The notes beneath the pieces were generated by a model. It was not told the DNA's origin. It made no database searches and worked only from the letters and a program-made list of their open reading frames with translations. A DNA stretch of 64,000 nt from Kwoniella botswanensis (lineage: Eukaryota > Basidiomycota > Tremellomycetes > Tremellales > Cryptococcaceae): assembly GCF_036426115.1 (NCBI RefSeq), contig NC_088599.1, positions 11,802,001 through 11,866,000 on the forward strand. The letters are read 5' to 3'. The position numbers and the translations under genes are program-made. Positions 23,980 through 36,163 of the stretch are shown here, piece by piece; the first letter of the stretch is position 1; the number at the start of each line of letters is the position of its first letter.

Positions 23980-24587
23980 ACGTAAGTACACTGAAAGAGA
24001 TCAATGCTAAGCAGCACTCGACTGGACTATTGGAAGTATGTATGTGATGCGACAATCATTGACTGGAGGTGAGAGAAATGGAGATCCGGGAATCAATGTT
24101 ATCCGATATGAAATCATCCGGGTCATGCAGTAACTATGACGCTCCAACCTACAAGACCTCGGAACAAAGGGTACGTTCCATATATAACTTAGCATATGCC
24201 ATGCTGTTACTATGAGAGACAGGGCGAAACACACCACGTCACAGCAATGAATATAGAGACACTACGTACCATGGGTCAAAAGTGATTCCTTCGAATAAAT
24301 ATGCGTTTGACTCTGGTGTGATTCTCCATATTTGAGTATCTGATTGCCTGCAACTATGAATGTGATGCATAACATCTACGTATGTTTTTGCTCGTATAGG
24401 AGGTTTGATGCCGAGGTACGAATACATGCATGATCATTATAGGTCGTAGTGTCATCAAAACCACACACCTATCTCAACAGGTCGGGTCATTTTTATCCAT
24501 AATTTCTCGTATATTTTGAAGTCGAAGATGAAGATCCTAGAAGTCGGAGCAAATTTCAGCATGCACGAGCGAACGCTTTGATCATTA
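23980..24587. promoter_or_regulatory. Upstream region of the GH35 gene
   Basis: A 608-nt spacer between the GH35 start and the end of the kinase gene on the same strand. It holds ATCCGG at 24084-24089, ATCCGA at 24101-24106 and ATCCGG at 24116-24121. These are three near-identical elements within 38 nt, about 105-142 nt upstream of the start codon. No gene was seen. Confidence 0.5.
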
Positions 24588-26800
24588 TCATAATGACTTC
24601 AGACTCACATGCAGCTTGTCGTTTATCATGAGATGCATATCGGTGCAATCCGATATTGTGGGAGCTCGGTCACCCGTCTTCGACAATGTGTGATGGACAA
24701 CCTCGCTTGTATCCCTTGACAATGGCGTCGGCGTGGGAGGAATCGACGATGTCAATCTGGAGAGATGAGATTTTCTGCTCCACGCATTTGTAGACCGCGC
24801 AGACAGCTGTTTTTGTGCACTATTCTGTACACAGTCCACAAGCTCGCTGAAAGCTTGTCTCTCTGAGATAGGTCTTGCACGTGCATGAGACCCCGGTACA
24901 GGGCGTCTGACGGTGCTGAGTCTTTCGTGGGGGTACATCGGGCTGACACCAGAGCGTTTGGGGGTTACAAAATCGGCGATGGGCCGGGGAGGATGCGACT
25001 TGACCTTGGAAGGTATATCAGTGGGGGGAGGAGGCTTCACGAGAGATGGTGGTGGCTCCCATGTCCACCCAATCCAACGAGATAAGGCACCTAGATCCGG
25101 CTCCTGCGACGAGATGGTACTCATAGCGGAGACCGCTGAACTATCGTACGAGCTAGATTGATCGAAAAAGTGACTGAAGGTGAAGTCGGACGATCTGAGC
25201 GAGGCGTCGTTCGTGGGCGGCAAGGACGACAAGTCAATGGGCTCCAAACGGTCGAAGCTTGAGGGCAGTGACACTGGACGTCAGCTCGCACGTGGACGGT
25301 GAACTCACATTGGCCAAGTTGATCCCATTTGACGTCACGGAAGAAATCGACAGATCTCAACCGGTCCAGGCCTGCTACTCTATGATTTGACGGTTGCAGT
25401 AGACTAAAAAGCTTGCAGGTCAATATCTTCTCATATCGCTCGAACGTACCTTTGCAATAGTCGGCGTAATCCCTCATCGAGTTTCAGAGGACATTGTAGA
25501 TCACCCTGATGTAGTACGTCAGCGACTGAGAACCAAGGGATAGAAACTTACTTTATATTGGGTAATTTCAAAATAAGTTTGCTGAATCGTCGGTGCCCAA
25601 AAGGGCCCTTTCCCAGTAGCCATCTCGAAGACAGTTGCGCCAAAACTCCACCAATCTATGCTCAAATCGTATCCAAATGTGGGAGGGCTATAGCTAGCTT
25701 CATTTGCACCCGCAGCCTGTACAAAGGCCTCCTCTGCGCATAAAAGCACCTCTGGAGCAATATAATCCGGTGTGCCGATAGGGAGACAGCAAAGGTCATG
25801 GGGGACGAATGGTCGTTCGGATGGCACTCGTGGTCGAGACAGTTCAGCACTCGACCCGAAGTCAGTCAATTTGAGCCGACCGCCATCAGTGATGAGGAAG
25901 TTGTGTGGTTTGATATCCCTAGCTCTGGTGTTAGCAGCAGTCGGTGGTAGACGAACCAACCACTCACCGATGAACGTAGCCTTGGTCGTGCATCCACTGT
26001 ATGGCTGCAACCATCTGTGGTGACCACCACTTGATCTCGGCGACTGTCATGCAGCCGGCTTGATCGTCTTCATCAGATAAGGAGCAAAGTCGGTCCCAGA
26101 GCGAGCCACAAGCGGCGTACTCAGTTACTAGAGAGATGCTATCTTTGCTCTGAAAGGCGACGAAGAGTGTCGGTACAGGTGCTGCAGGAAATACATGAGA
26201 AAGGATATGAATGTGTCGCTCGAGCTCCAAACAGACTTGCTAAAACGTCAATCAAGTCAGCCAAACGAAAGTGTGTAAAGACCAGATCAAGCTTACTATG
26301 CCTGCTCGCTTTATGGCTTGTTTGGGCATTGTCTTCATAGCGTACACCTGGCCATTGAGTTTGCATTCGACCGCATCGACCTAGGCGACGGACAATCAGC
26401 GTGGCCGGACCCAAATCAAACATCTGTCAATCTTACAGTACCGAATTGGCCATCACCTAAGCGGCCTATGACTTGGAAATCATTCTTATTGATACGCAAG
26501 GAATCAACATGATGGAGTACTGAGAGGGGATCGATGCGACAATCAGTGTACTGACTCTGCTTTGAGCTGATCAGTCCAGCGACACTCACGGTCCTGGTCT
26601 CTTCCCTTACTCGTAGCCCATCCCCCGAGTAGGATGCTATCGAGAGCTACTGAACGCTGATGTTGAGAATGTAGATCGGTGTTGAACAGCTGATATCTGT
26701 CGTTGCCTGTAGAGAAACCGGCTGGCTGTTCTTGGAGTAGATTGGTGAGGGCGAGATGACGGTGGGGGTATGAGGAGGGGTAGGGAGAGGGAGACGGCAT
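24588..26800 (-). CDS. AGC-type serine/threonine protein kinase
   Basis: Protein kinase with an N-terminal tail, a complete catalytic domain and a long Ser/Pro-rich C-terminal extension. In order it shows the glycine loop GDGQFGTV, the ATP lysine in YAMKTM, the catalytic loop VHRDIKPHNF, LTDFGSSAE (DFG), IGTPDYIAPEV (APE) and DWWSFGATVFEMATG. An AGC-like tail follows with SVDFFRDVKWDQLGQ, a phosphorylatable FTFSHFFDQSSS stretch and a hydrophobic segment WIGWTWEPP. The fold resembles ROCK/MRCK/NDR-type AGC kinases, but I cannot assign an orthologue. The start is the ATG at 26800; an upstream open stretch has only non-ATG starts. It shares a 323-nt divergent promoter with the SAP-like gene. Exon joins in the C-terminal tail are inferred from GTGAGT/AG sites and frame. 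Confidence 0.85.
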
Positions 26801-27123
26801 GTAGTCTATATTGTCATTGAGTCTCACATGGGTGGATATCGAGATGGATATGAGCAAATGAAACACGACATCCGAAATGGTTTATTTACTGGTTCATTTT
26901 GCAAAGTTATCATAAGTTACGCGTACCGGGTTACATACCGATGGGACCCTTGTGTGGGTGGTGTTACGTAATACGTCCATCCGCATGAATAACTTACTCC
27001 CTAACTCTACCCTCCTCCTACCTTTAGCTTAACTCTTCCTTCTTCTTGCATCATCAATCCTCCCTTACGTCTCTGTTCGATGTGCATCCTCATCTTCATA
27101 TCTATACGATATCGTACTCCAAC
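26801..27123. promoter_or_regulatory. Divergent promoter (kinase / SAP-like gene)
   Basis: A 323-nt spacer between two divergent start codons. It contains CT-rich tracts just upstream of the SAP-like gene, typical of basidiomycete promoters. No other feature was seen. Confidence 0.4.
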
Positions 27124-28947
27124 ATGTATCGCCAAGAGGACCTGAGCAAGCTCAAAGTATCCGATCTCAAAGGTATATGCAAACAGGTGAATGGGTCTCT
27201 CTTTGGTACTCTTCTTCTCCTTTCTCGTCTCGCAGATCAGGTCTTCTGGCCTTACTGACGATGCACCCAATCTCTCGCAGCTTAAAGCTCTCAACTATTC
27301 CAAACTCGCTAAAACCGCACTGATACAACTGATCCTCGACACCTCTAAAACAAGTACTAACCCTCCCATCAAACCCTCACTGACCTCGTCCGAACCTATC
27401 ATTTCTCATCGCGAAACACTTCCGATTGACGGAAACGACAAATACTCAAACCTAACCAACAAGAGAAGAAAGGTTGGCACATCCTCCAAACCAGATACGA
27501 ACACGACTGATACCGAACTAAGCACATGTCACACATCCGCAGCTCTTCAGAACGGAGTCAAGGCTTCGAAACTCAATGTTTCCTACTTAGAGTCCGGAGA
27601 TGAACAAAATTCCAATGGCACAACGAACACTCGGAACTCTCAAGAGTCGCTCAAAACCTCAAAGATCCATTCTCAAGGTAAGTTCCGGGCACCTTTGGCC
27701 GTGATCAAGAAAACACCCACTACAATCAATGCAGCGTCTCAGAGTTTGATACATCCCTCGAGGCCAGCTGAACTGTTCATGTCCAGCTTGAATCCACTAG
27801 ATTTCCTGCGCAATCATTTTCTGAATGCTCTATTCGTCGATCTCAATGCTGCTCGTGAGATCCCTACCCTCACTACGCCATCTCCAACACTCCTTCGAGA
27901 TACAACCACCGCCGTAAAATCATACCAGGATCTCGCATTCCCAGGCTTTGGACCGGCTATGTTCAGCAAAAACGTCTCGATTGAAGGATTTATGGTTGCC
28001 ATTCGTTTCTGGCTGTCAAGACTTCACACCCTTTCACAATTGGGATCTACAGAATCTTGGAGTGTTCACGGTCACGGACAGGGTATTCTTGGTCCAGATC
28101 TATCCAAATGGCCTATGGTACTTAGCTGCAAGAAGATCTCGGAGGACGTCTGGTTGATCGAGACGGGTAATATTGAGATCAACTCTGAAGATAGGTCAAA
28201 TATTCCGAACAAATTTCTCACTTTAGGGATCAATGGCGATGTCCTCTCCTCGAACCTGGATAAATACGAAGGCGGATCGATTCATGGCTGTCCAGTCCGA
28301 CATGACTGGTACAAGTACATCGTTTCTGACCAACCTTCCACTCCGGGCATCTCGTATTTACTTGATCACGTAAAGACCAAAGATCTCTCGCATCATCCCC
28401 ATGGCATCTCTCGAGCATGGAAAGAAAGGGTAGAGGCACGAGGGAATGCCGGTGAATTGATTCAGATCGCAAATCGAGCTGTGTTAGCTAGTTGTGCACT
28501 GAATAGGTATGTTTTATGCGTGTCAGTATGTCGCTGATCGGGTGAGCTTTAGCTTTAGCGGAAGCAAGCTGTCAGCTACGGAGATGGATGCTCATACCTC
28601 GGGCTATCAAACGATATCAAGGGGAAATAATTCGTCTGCTGTTGAACTGTATTTGCCAGAGTGAGTTTCGATGATGGGGAAAATTCGCTTATAAGTACTC
28701 TAGATCATCTCAAGTTCTGTCGGTTCATGTCGACAAACCACCCTATCACCCTGCACTCGCTTCGGTTCATCGACATAGTGGTATTACGGACTTTGTCCTC
28801 GCAGAGACTGGTCAAGTTGTGGGGAATGAGGATGAAGGTGTTTCGAGTCTTTGGCAAGGATTCTTGGGATGTGATTCGAACGGAAATGAGAATCGCTCAA
28901 ATATGGCAGCATTCTGGAAGGGGTGGGAGATGAGTATGATACAATGA
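27124..28947 (+). CDS. Conserved hypothetical protein with SAP-like N-terminus
   Basis: I do not recognise this protein by name. The first exon (27124-27186) joins exon 2 at 27281 to give SKLKVSDLKGICKQ followed by LKALNYSKLAKTALIQLIL. That is the helix-turn-helix pattern of a SAP motif, which binds AT-rich DNA or RNA in other proteins. The middle is Ser/Thr/Asn-rich with basic patches (NKRRKVG), suggesting a nuclear location. The C-terminal two thirds (from about FLRNHFLNALFVDLNAAREIP) is less biased and looks globular. Two further introns lie near 28510-28550 and 28660-28702, and the spliced frame ends FWKGWEMSMIQ. The gene converges with uL6m with only 22 nt between stop codons. DNA binding is an inference from the SAP-like segment only. 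Confidence 0.7.
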
Positions 28948-28969
28948 TGTTATGCATGGTCTCGTATGT

Positions 28970-29735
28970 CTACTTCTTCTTGATCTCCTTGAGTTTGATA
29001 GTCTCGTCACCAACAAATATACCCTAATGAACATGTCAGCGGAAGTTTGAACGCATTGAGAGATCAACCTACCTTGCCTCTATATGGTTCAGGCTTTCTC
29101 CATTGCCTGATTGTTGCCGCGAATTGACCTAATTTCTGCTTGTCGGTACCGCTGAGAACGATCTTCGTTGGTGCAGGAACGGTAGCCTTGATGTCAGATG
29201 GGATGTCGATGAGAACGGGATGAGCGAAACCGAGTTTAATATTCAACCTTTCACGAGGAAGCGAATCGGCAGACTGAGGATTACGTTGTTTGGCTAATTC
29301 TAGGAATACTGGGGGTATCGGCTCTATAGCAGCTCGATAACCTACACCTACTAGTCTGACTTCTAAATTGAAACCGGTGGATACGCCAGTGACCGCATTG
29401 TTGATGAGTGTTCGTGTCAAACCCCAAATACTACGTTGCGTTTTGACGGTAGGATCGCGTACTGAGACGGTTATGGAAGGTGAGGATGATGAAGGAGGGG
29501 TTAGGACTACTGAGGGAGAGATAGGGATCGAAGCGGATCCAAGCGGACCTGTGACGGAGAACACCCTCTGAGCCGAAGTGGAAGATGAAGAGACGTTGGG
29601 AAGGTTGGGAGTAGAGGGTATCGAAAGGGTTACCGAGGGTGGTACAGCTATTGGGACTTTACCGATGTGGGAATTTCTGACAGCACAGGAGTGGAGCTGA
29701 CGTCGTGCGATTGAGATTGAGTTATTGACAGACAT
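28970..29735 (-). CDS. MRPL6: Mitochondrial large-subunit ribosomal protein uL6m
   Basis: Component of the mitochondrial 54S ribosomal subunit. It has two exons, 29735-29073 and 29023-28970. The N-terminus (NNSISIARRQLHS) is a probable mitochondrial presequence. The uL6 signatures follow: HIGKVPIAVP with the family's early beta strand, LINNAVTGVSTGFNLEVRLVGVGYRA in two pieces, LGFAHPVLIDIP, and the C-terminal SGTDKQKLGQFAATIR. The second exon supplies the conserved end YRGKGIFVGDETIKLKE after splicing; if the intron is retained the protein stops two residues after RGK. It is divergent from the zinc-finger gene with a 271-nt shared promoter. Confidence 0.93.
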
Positions 29736-30006
29736 CTTGAGAGAGGGTGCGGTATGAGATATGTGATGATAAAAGAAGGTACTCAAGTATTGATATCTTC
29801 AGCAAGAAAAGGCAAGTATGGGATTTAGGATTTTTCGAATTAACCAGTGCAGAATATTACGTAACCGGCACATCTCCATACATGATGCATGATGGGATCG
29901 CAAACAGTTTGCACTTTGCACTTCTTTCTTCTCTCTTCTCCCTTCGCTCTGCTCATCCTCCCTTCCTTACGTGAGGACCACACACTCAAGCCTTTGACGG
30001 ATCAAG

Positions 30007-31239
30007 ATGGGAAAGAAGAAGAGAACTCAAGTATTCGTGAGTTCGAATTTGAATCGTACTTTGCGTGCCAGCAATCGCTGATGAACAAATCTCATTAGGT
30101 CTTAAAACCGTGGTGCTGGTATTGCGAGAGAGAATTCGAGGATGATAAAGGTGAGTTTCGCAAGCAGTTGGCAAAGCTCACCACCTGTAGTCCTGCTGCA
30201 GCATCAGAAATCCAAACATTTCAAATGTCAGCTGTGCCCAAGGAAACTGAATGTGAGTTCCGCTAGAATTCGGACAAAAGCTAATATATATGATAGACGG
30301 CCGGTGGTCTGATGGTTCACAGTCAGCAAGTGCACAAATGCGATCCTGAACCGTGAGTACGACCCTTGTCAGCTCGAGCTTATTCATGCTAGTCTTACCA
30401 ACACACTGCCCGGTCGAGATGGATACGATATCGAAATCTTCGGTATGGAAGGTGTACCGGCGAATGCTGTTGCGGAGTGGAAGTCTAGGAAAGAAGCGGA
30501 AGCTGGTACGGCTGCGTTGGCAGCGGCAGCAGCAGCTCTTCGACCTAGGCAGTCATACAACGTCATACCGGAAGCAGATCTCCGAGCGGCTCTAGAACAG
30601 CACAAGAAGTTGATGGCAGCGAGAAACAATCCAGCTCCAGTCGTACCATTCCCACCTTTTGGTGCCGCTCCACCACCGTTCCCAGCTGGGTAAGTTCTGC
30701 TACATTGCGGTACTGTGCTGACGAATAGCTTCCCTCCTACAATGCCTCCCGGCTTCCCTGGAATGCCCCCTCCAACGATGCCAGCTGGATCGATCCCGCC
30801 GTTTGCGTGAGTAATTGTATAGATGAACGCGAGCTGATGATCAGTCCTCCTCCTGGTTTCCGACCCCCTTTCCCGCCTGCTGGTATCCCTCCATTCCCTC
30901 CTGCATCTAACTCGCCAATCCCGATCGGCTCGCCTGCTCCTGGGATCCTCGGAGTACCACCTACACCACCCACTTTTGTTCCTCAAGCATCAACACCAGT
31001 GACCGCCCAGCCTGTTGAGGTTCTGCCACCCAGAGACGGTGTTATGTGGCCTGATGCAACTGCATCCCCTGTGAGTATTCTTCCTTCATTCTTTCGGGCT
31101 ATCGTGCTGATGCCTTGTTCAGGCCGAAAAACGAGCTCAACAACCTCGATACCGTTATTCGTCTCCAACACCCGAAGGAGAGACGGAGGAAGGCAGTGGC
31201 GTTGGAAAGAAGAGGAAAGCAGCAGCAGATTTCTTGTAG
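30007..31239 (+). CDS. ZNF207/BuGZ-type C2H2 zinc finger protein
   Basis: Nuclear protein of the ZNF207 (BuGZ) family, which in animals binds microtubules and Bub3 and is linked to splicing. After the lysine-rich start (MGKKKRTQVFVLKPW) there are two C2H2 fingers. The first is CWYCEREF with HQKSKH, the second CQLCPRKL with HSQQVH. Next comes the family's NTLPGRDGYDIEIFGMEG block. A long Pro/Gly/Phe/Met-rich low-complexity region follows, as in BuGZ, where it drives phase separation in animals, and then a basic tail GKKRKAAA that could be a nuclear signal. At least six short introns are removed, one of them splitting the first finger. Function in fungi is inferred from the family; Bub3 binding cannot be shown from sequence. 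Confidence 0.85.
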
Positions 31240-31731
31240 AATTAGTCTTTGCAAATGGACAGAATGTAAAACTGACAAGATTTCAGTCGCTCAAGCATTG
31301 CGATCTGTGTAAAGTTTCCACGCGTAGACCACTGTCCCGCAAATAATATGGATGATTGCAATGATCACTTGATGAAATGATCAGTATGGGTTCTATATAG
31401 ATATCGTATTTGCATTTCCCGCTAGCACACTGCTGATATAGTATTCTTCCCATGACAAGTGGCCGATGAAGACGTCCACCCTTCAGAGATGGGAAGTTCT
31501 GTTTCGGCTGACATACAGCTATCCGAGCTTCGCATTACGAATGAATCGAACTATTGGAGACAACAAACATGGCATTCTTCTGTTGGAAACTCTTCTTATT
31601 CGACACAGATATACTTCATATCGATAATCTGTTCACTGCAATCCTGCAACGATCCCATAGCACAATGCGATACATTCATATAAATCATTTTCTAACAATG
31701 AAAAGAACTATTTACAACGACCCAAGCCACT
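31240..31731. other. Convergent intergenic region
   Basis: This holds the 3' ends of the zinc-finger gene and VMA1. Short open frames are present without any supporting feature. Confidence 0.4.
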
Positions 31732-34327
31732 CTATTCTTGCATTCGCCTGAAGGTCTCGCCGATCTCGTTGTATAATTGGTCGAATTTACCTTGGATATC
31801 TTGCTCGCTTTGAGTGTTGGGCGATTCGAATTTCATTTGGGAGAGTTTGTACATGACATCGGCGGCAGAGTCACGAACCTGCAAGGTCGAAATGATGTGA
31901 GCTTGTGTATGAGAGGTCGATTGGCTCAACTCACCTTAGCAAAAGTCATGTCACTCGTTTCCACAGCCCGTTGAGACTGATCATAGAAGGCAACAAAATT
32001 CTTTAACATGCCTGAAGTCTTGTAGAATGGACAGTATCGATCGTATTCGGAGATACCGTTTTGTTGCAGGAAATCATCCTAAGAGATTATCAGCCAAGAC
32101 TTAAGATTTTTGAGACTCACCTTGAGCATTCGAGCGACTTCCAAAGTGATCTTGTCACTCTCACCCAAAGCACTCTTTCCGACAAGCTGTACGATCTCTG
32201 CCAAATCTTGCTCTTTTTGCAAGATCTCCTTGGCTCTGGTACGCAAGTCGATGAAACCAGGGTTACTCTTTTCGTAGTGAGGGTCGAGGACCTTGAGGTA
32301 TTTGGAGTATGAGACATTCCAGTCGACGGAAGGGAAATGTTTACGTTGAGCGAGAGCTTTGGACAGACCCCAGAATACTTGCACGATACCGAGGGTAGCA
32401 CTGGTAACTGGATCTGAGAAATCACCACCGGGTGGAGAGACGGCACCAACGATAGAGACAGTACCTTGTCTGACAGGGTTACCGAGACAAGTGACTTTAC
32501 CGGCTCGCTCGTAGAAACTGGCAAGCTTAGCACCAAGATAAGCGGGGTAACCGGAATCGGCAGGCATTTCAGCCAATCGACCAGAGATTTCTCGCAAAGC
32601 TTCGGCCCATCGGGAAGTAGAATCTGCCATCATGGCAACGTTGTTACCTTGATCACGGAAGTATTCGGACAAGGTGATACCAGTGTATATGGAGGCTTCT
32701 CGAGCGGCCACTGGCATGTTGGAAGTATTGGCGACGAGGGCGGTACGCTTCATGATGGGTTCTTCTCGTCCATCTCGTTCCAGAGTGAGTTCGGGGAACT
32801 GCTCGTTATCAGCATGGTCCGTAGAGGTTTGACAATACACTTACATCCGCCAACACTTCAGCCATTTCTACACACGACTGTCAGCAGAGTTCGTAATTGC
32901 GTCCACCAAATGTACTCACCATTACCACGCTCACCACAACCGACGTAAATAATGATATCAGAGTTGGAGAATTTCGACAAGGCTTGACTCTACACCAGAA
33001 TTAGCACGTAGTTGAGATATTGTGGAGTAGTCACACGTACGATAACGGTTTTACCACTAAGACATAATGTCAGCGTGAGATGCATCCAGGCCTCACAAAA
33101 CACTCACCATCCGAAAGCACCAGGAATAGCTGTGGTACCACCTTGAACACATGGGAACAACGCATCCAAAACTCGTTGTCCAGTGAACAGGGGATAAGAG
33201 GCCGTCTCCTTTTGAGCTACTGGTCGAGGAGCTCTGACAGGCCAGAGCTGCATCATGGTATGTTGAGTGGTCTTGCCTTGGAATTCGGTTTCAAGCACGA
33301 CATCCTATATCGAAGTCAATCAACTGGCATGGACGAGCAGCCTATTTACTTACCTCGACGGTATAGCTACCCTTCTCAGCGATTCGGGTGATGGTACCCA
33401 TAGCTCGAGGGGGAAGCATGATTTTATGGTTGTCTACAAGAGAGTTCTCGTAGACGCTACCGAAGATATCACCTCCAGATAGATGGTCACCGACTCGGAA
33501 AGACGCAGGGTTAAAATCCCATTTGATCTCTCTGCTCAAGGATTCGGTATTGATACCACCTGTATACAGTGTCAAAGACTGATTACACTCGAGATGATAG
33601 GGGACTTACGAGGAATGTAAATACTCTGAGATTTCTCTTGGATAGACTTAAGTGGACGTTGAATACCACTGTGACGATGTCAGCGAATTATATCCCCTTC
33701 ATTCTGCCTGACTCACTCGTAGATGTTTGTCATGAGACCTGTGCACAAAGATCAGCATCGAACAAGCGGACAGTGATATGTCAAAGGCTCACCAGGTCCA
33801 AGCTCAACACTCAATGGTTTACCGGTCCTGAGTACCGGATCTCCAACAGTGACACCGGATGTCTCCTCATAGACTTGGATGGTGGCTCGATCCGCTTCGA
33901 TTCGAATGACCTCTGCGGGGTATCATGTCAGAACAAGGAGGGTATCAGTTCGCAATTGACATACCTCCTACCAACTCATCATGCCCAACTCTGACCAACT
34001 CGTACATTGCACATCCTCGCATGTTCTCACCGATAACGACCGGTCCGGAAACACTGTAGGTTTTCACGAGAATGAGCGATCCATTGGGGGTCCTGAGGCT
34101 ACTTTGGACCACTTACGAGTAGACCGAACCGAACATTCTCTCCCTTTCCTCATCTCGTACCTACACAAAGGAAACGATGAGACCATCACTGGACTCGGGT
34201 TGGCGGAGGTCACTTACCTTGGGAAGATCCCGTTTCGCTCTGTCCATTGCACCGGCCTGAGAGAGAATTTAGGAGACGGTCAGTTTCAGACGGGCGGCTC
34301 AGATCAGAACGGAGCTGTACATACCAT
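31732..34327 (-). CDS. VMA1: V-type proton ATPase catalytic subunit A
   Basis: ATP-hydrolysing subunit of the V1 sector that acidifies the vacuole and Golgi. The first coding exon is only the ATG (34325-34327), followed by a 68-nt intron and then [13 protein letters not shown]. Landmarks are [14 protein letters not shown], the P-loop [54 protein letters not shown] and [18 protein letters not shown]. The C-terminus is GETFRRMQE. There is no intein in the P-loop. Instead a 51-nt spliceosomal intron (33057-33107) splits the P-loop Cys codon. About ten exons are present, and the total length is near the usual 615-620 residues. It shares a divergent promoter with the DUF1640 gene. Confidence 0.97.
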
Positions 34328-34805
34328 GATGGATTCCGATTCAATTTGGGTTGATGGATATGGAGATTGATAGGTTGACACTTGACGATCCAATGACACG
34401 GGAATCTAGCAGAACCTTGACACCACAATCCTACGACGGGGTAATCTAGTGATCTCGGCGGGGTTCCGAAGAGCTTGAAGCAGTTGGAAAGAATAATCCG
34501 ACCAGTATATAGATAAGAGGTGTGAGTGTGAGTCTGAATGAGAGAGGTAAGGATGGGATGGGATAGGGTGGGATGCATTGTCATCATAGGCATAGGTTGA
34601 AGTGATAACGTTTGCGCACGTGGCCGCCCAGACCGCAACTCAAGCATTGACTTTAATTCCACGTCATGGTAGCTATCCCCTACATATACTATGTCATCGT
34701 TGTTGATCTCTTGCTCGCTTTGCTCTATTGCTCTCTTCTTGCTTGCTCGTACATTTCAGATACGTGTTCTCATCTATATCAGAACTATCCGGCTTCTGCA
34801 GTATC
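34328..34805. promoter_or_regulatory. Divergent promoter (VMA1 / DUF1640 gene)
   Basis: A 478-nt spacer between divergent genes. It has GGGATGGG-rich short runs near 34550-34575 on the VMA1 side. No gene was seen. Confidence 0.4.
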
Positions 34806-36163
34806 ATGGGCACCCGCTCCATACCGCATCACTTGAGCAGAATGCTCAGCTGTCCATCCTCACCGACTTCCCGACTGCTTCTTCGACGTTCCCTCCATTC
34901 CCGTCCCACTAACACCGACCGAGATGCTTTGCCTACCACATTCCTTCGACGGATATCCATTCAGGCGCCGGGACCAGATCATACGTCGGAAAGACGAGAT
35001 CCCACTGGGTACGAGATACTGCATCCTCCAGTGATCGCTCAAAGCTCTTCCCAATCGGAATCTAGTAATGGTAATCCCGATCCCAATCCAGATGCCATCT
35101 CGTCGACGACTGGTCTCGCCAACGCCACATCTCTGCCGGCACCTCCAGAAGGTAGCACTCCCTTCACTTCGAGACATCTACAGCATCCCTTTGATACTCA
35201 TGCGTTCGTGAGCTATCTGGAGAAGAACGATATCAGTCGAGATAGCGCAAGGGCTTTGATGGAAGCGGTCAGGGAGATGATCAAGAAAAGGGGTACCCAG
35301 ACAGGGGAGACTATGGTTGGCAAGGAAGATGCGGAAAACGTGAGCAACGGCGTCAGATACATACAGGAGTCTCGCTAACAGACCATTTCAGGCGGCATAT
35401 CTTTTCAACGCGGCGCTCTCTGAGTTAAGGACGGAGTTGAGTGTTCAGGCAAGAAATGATGGTCTAGCTCTCAAGGCCATGGCCGGTGCTATACGGCGTG
35501 AAGTCGAGGGCTTGGAGCAGAAGATGAAGGAGGATGTGCAGGTCCTCAAGCATGAGTGAGTGCTTTTTAATGAGATAAGAGTTTAGTGTGGCTTACCCTG
35601 TTCTTCAAGCATCGAGATGGACATGAACAATCGAAAAGCAGAGACAAGGACTGAAATGAAAGGATTCGATATATACATCGAAGTAAGTGTGGATCATATA
35701 ACAGTCAACAGTCGTCTGACGGGTTGCTAGGAAATCAACAATAAATTCACGATATCACTGGGTGATCTTCGAACGGAGATTGAAAGTGTAAAATGGGATG
35801 CAACGAGACGAGCTATCTGTGAGTTATCTGTGAGTTATATGTGACACTGATCATCGCTGATATCGTGCAGCCATCATCATACTCATTGTCGTCGCTACCA
35901 TCGCTGTCTCTACCTTCTTGGCGTCTGATGCCGAGCCGAAGACACCTCCTCAAGCTAAATCTACTACAGCAACACCAATGATGAAAGATATGGCAGTGGG
36001 GACCGATGATGAATCAATAGAAGAAGACCTGAAGACGTATACGGAAGAAAGATTAGACAAGCTGCTTTCAGACTCTGGAGTGGCAAGATTGGAAAGGAGG
36101 CGATCTAAATCGAGGGAACATGGGAAAGAGGAGAAGAAAGACCTCCATGTTGATAGAATATAA
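34806..36163 (+). CDS. MCUR1/Fmp32-like mitochondrial coiled-coil protein (DUF1640)
   Basis: Probable mitochondrial inner-membrane coiled-coil protein of the CCDC90/MCUR1 family, linked in yeast (Fmp32) to cytochrome oxidase assembly and in animals to the calcium uniporter. The N-terminal 40 residues are rich in Arg and Ser (SRLLLRRSLHSRP), as in presequences. The DUF1640 core starts with HPFDTHAFVSYLEKNDIS and RALMEAVREMIKK. It continues over several short introns through a long coiled coil (REVEGLEQKMKEDVQVLKH), then a C-terminal membrane helix (IIILIVVATIAVSTFLAS). Unusually, about 75 charged residues follow this helix. The first intron begins right after AEDAEN-type acidic sequence near 35340, and the in-frame join gives NAAYLFNAALSELRTE. 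Confidence 0.87.

Noticed and set aside
33057-33107. Search for a VMA1 intein
   Set aside because: Only 51 nt separate the P-loop halves, and they form a normal intron; no intein is present.
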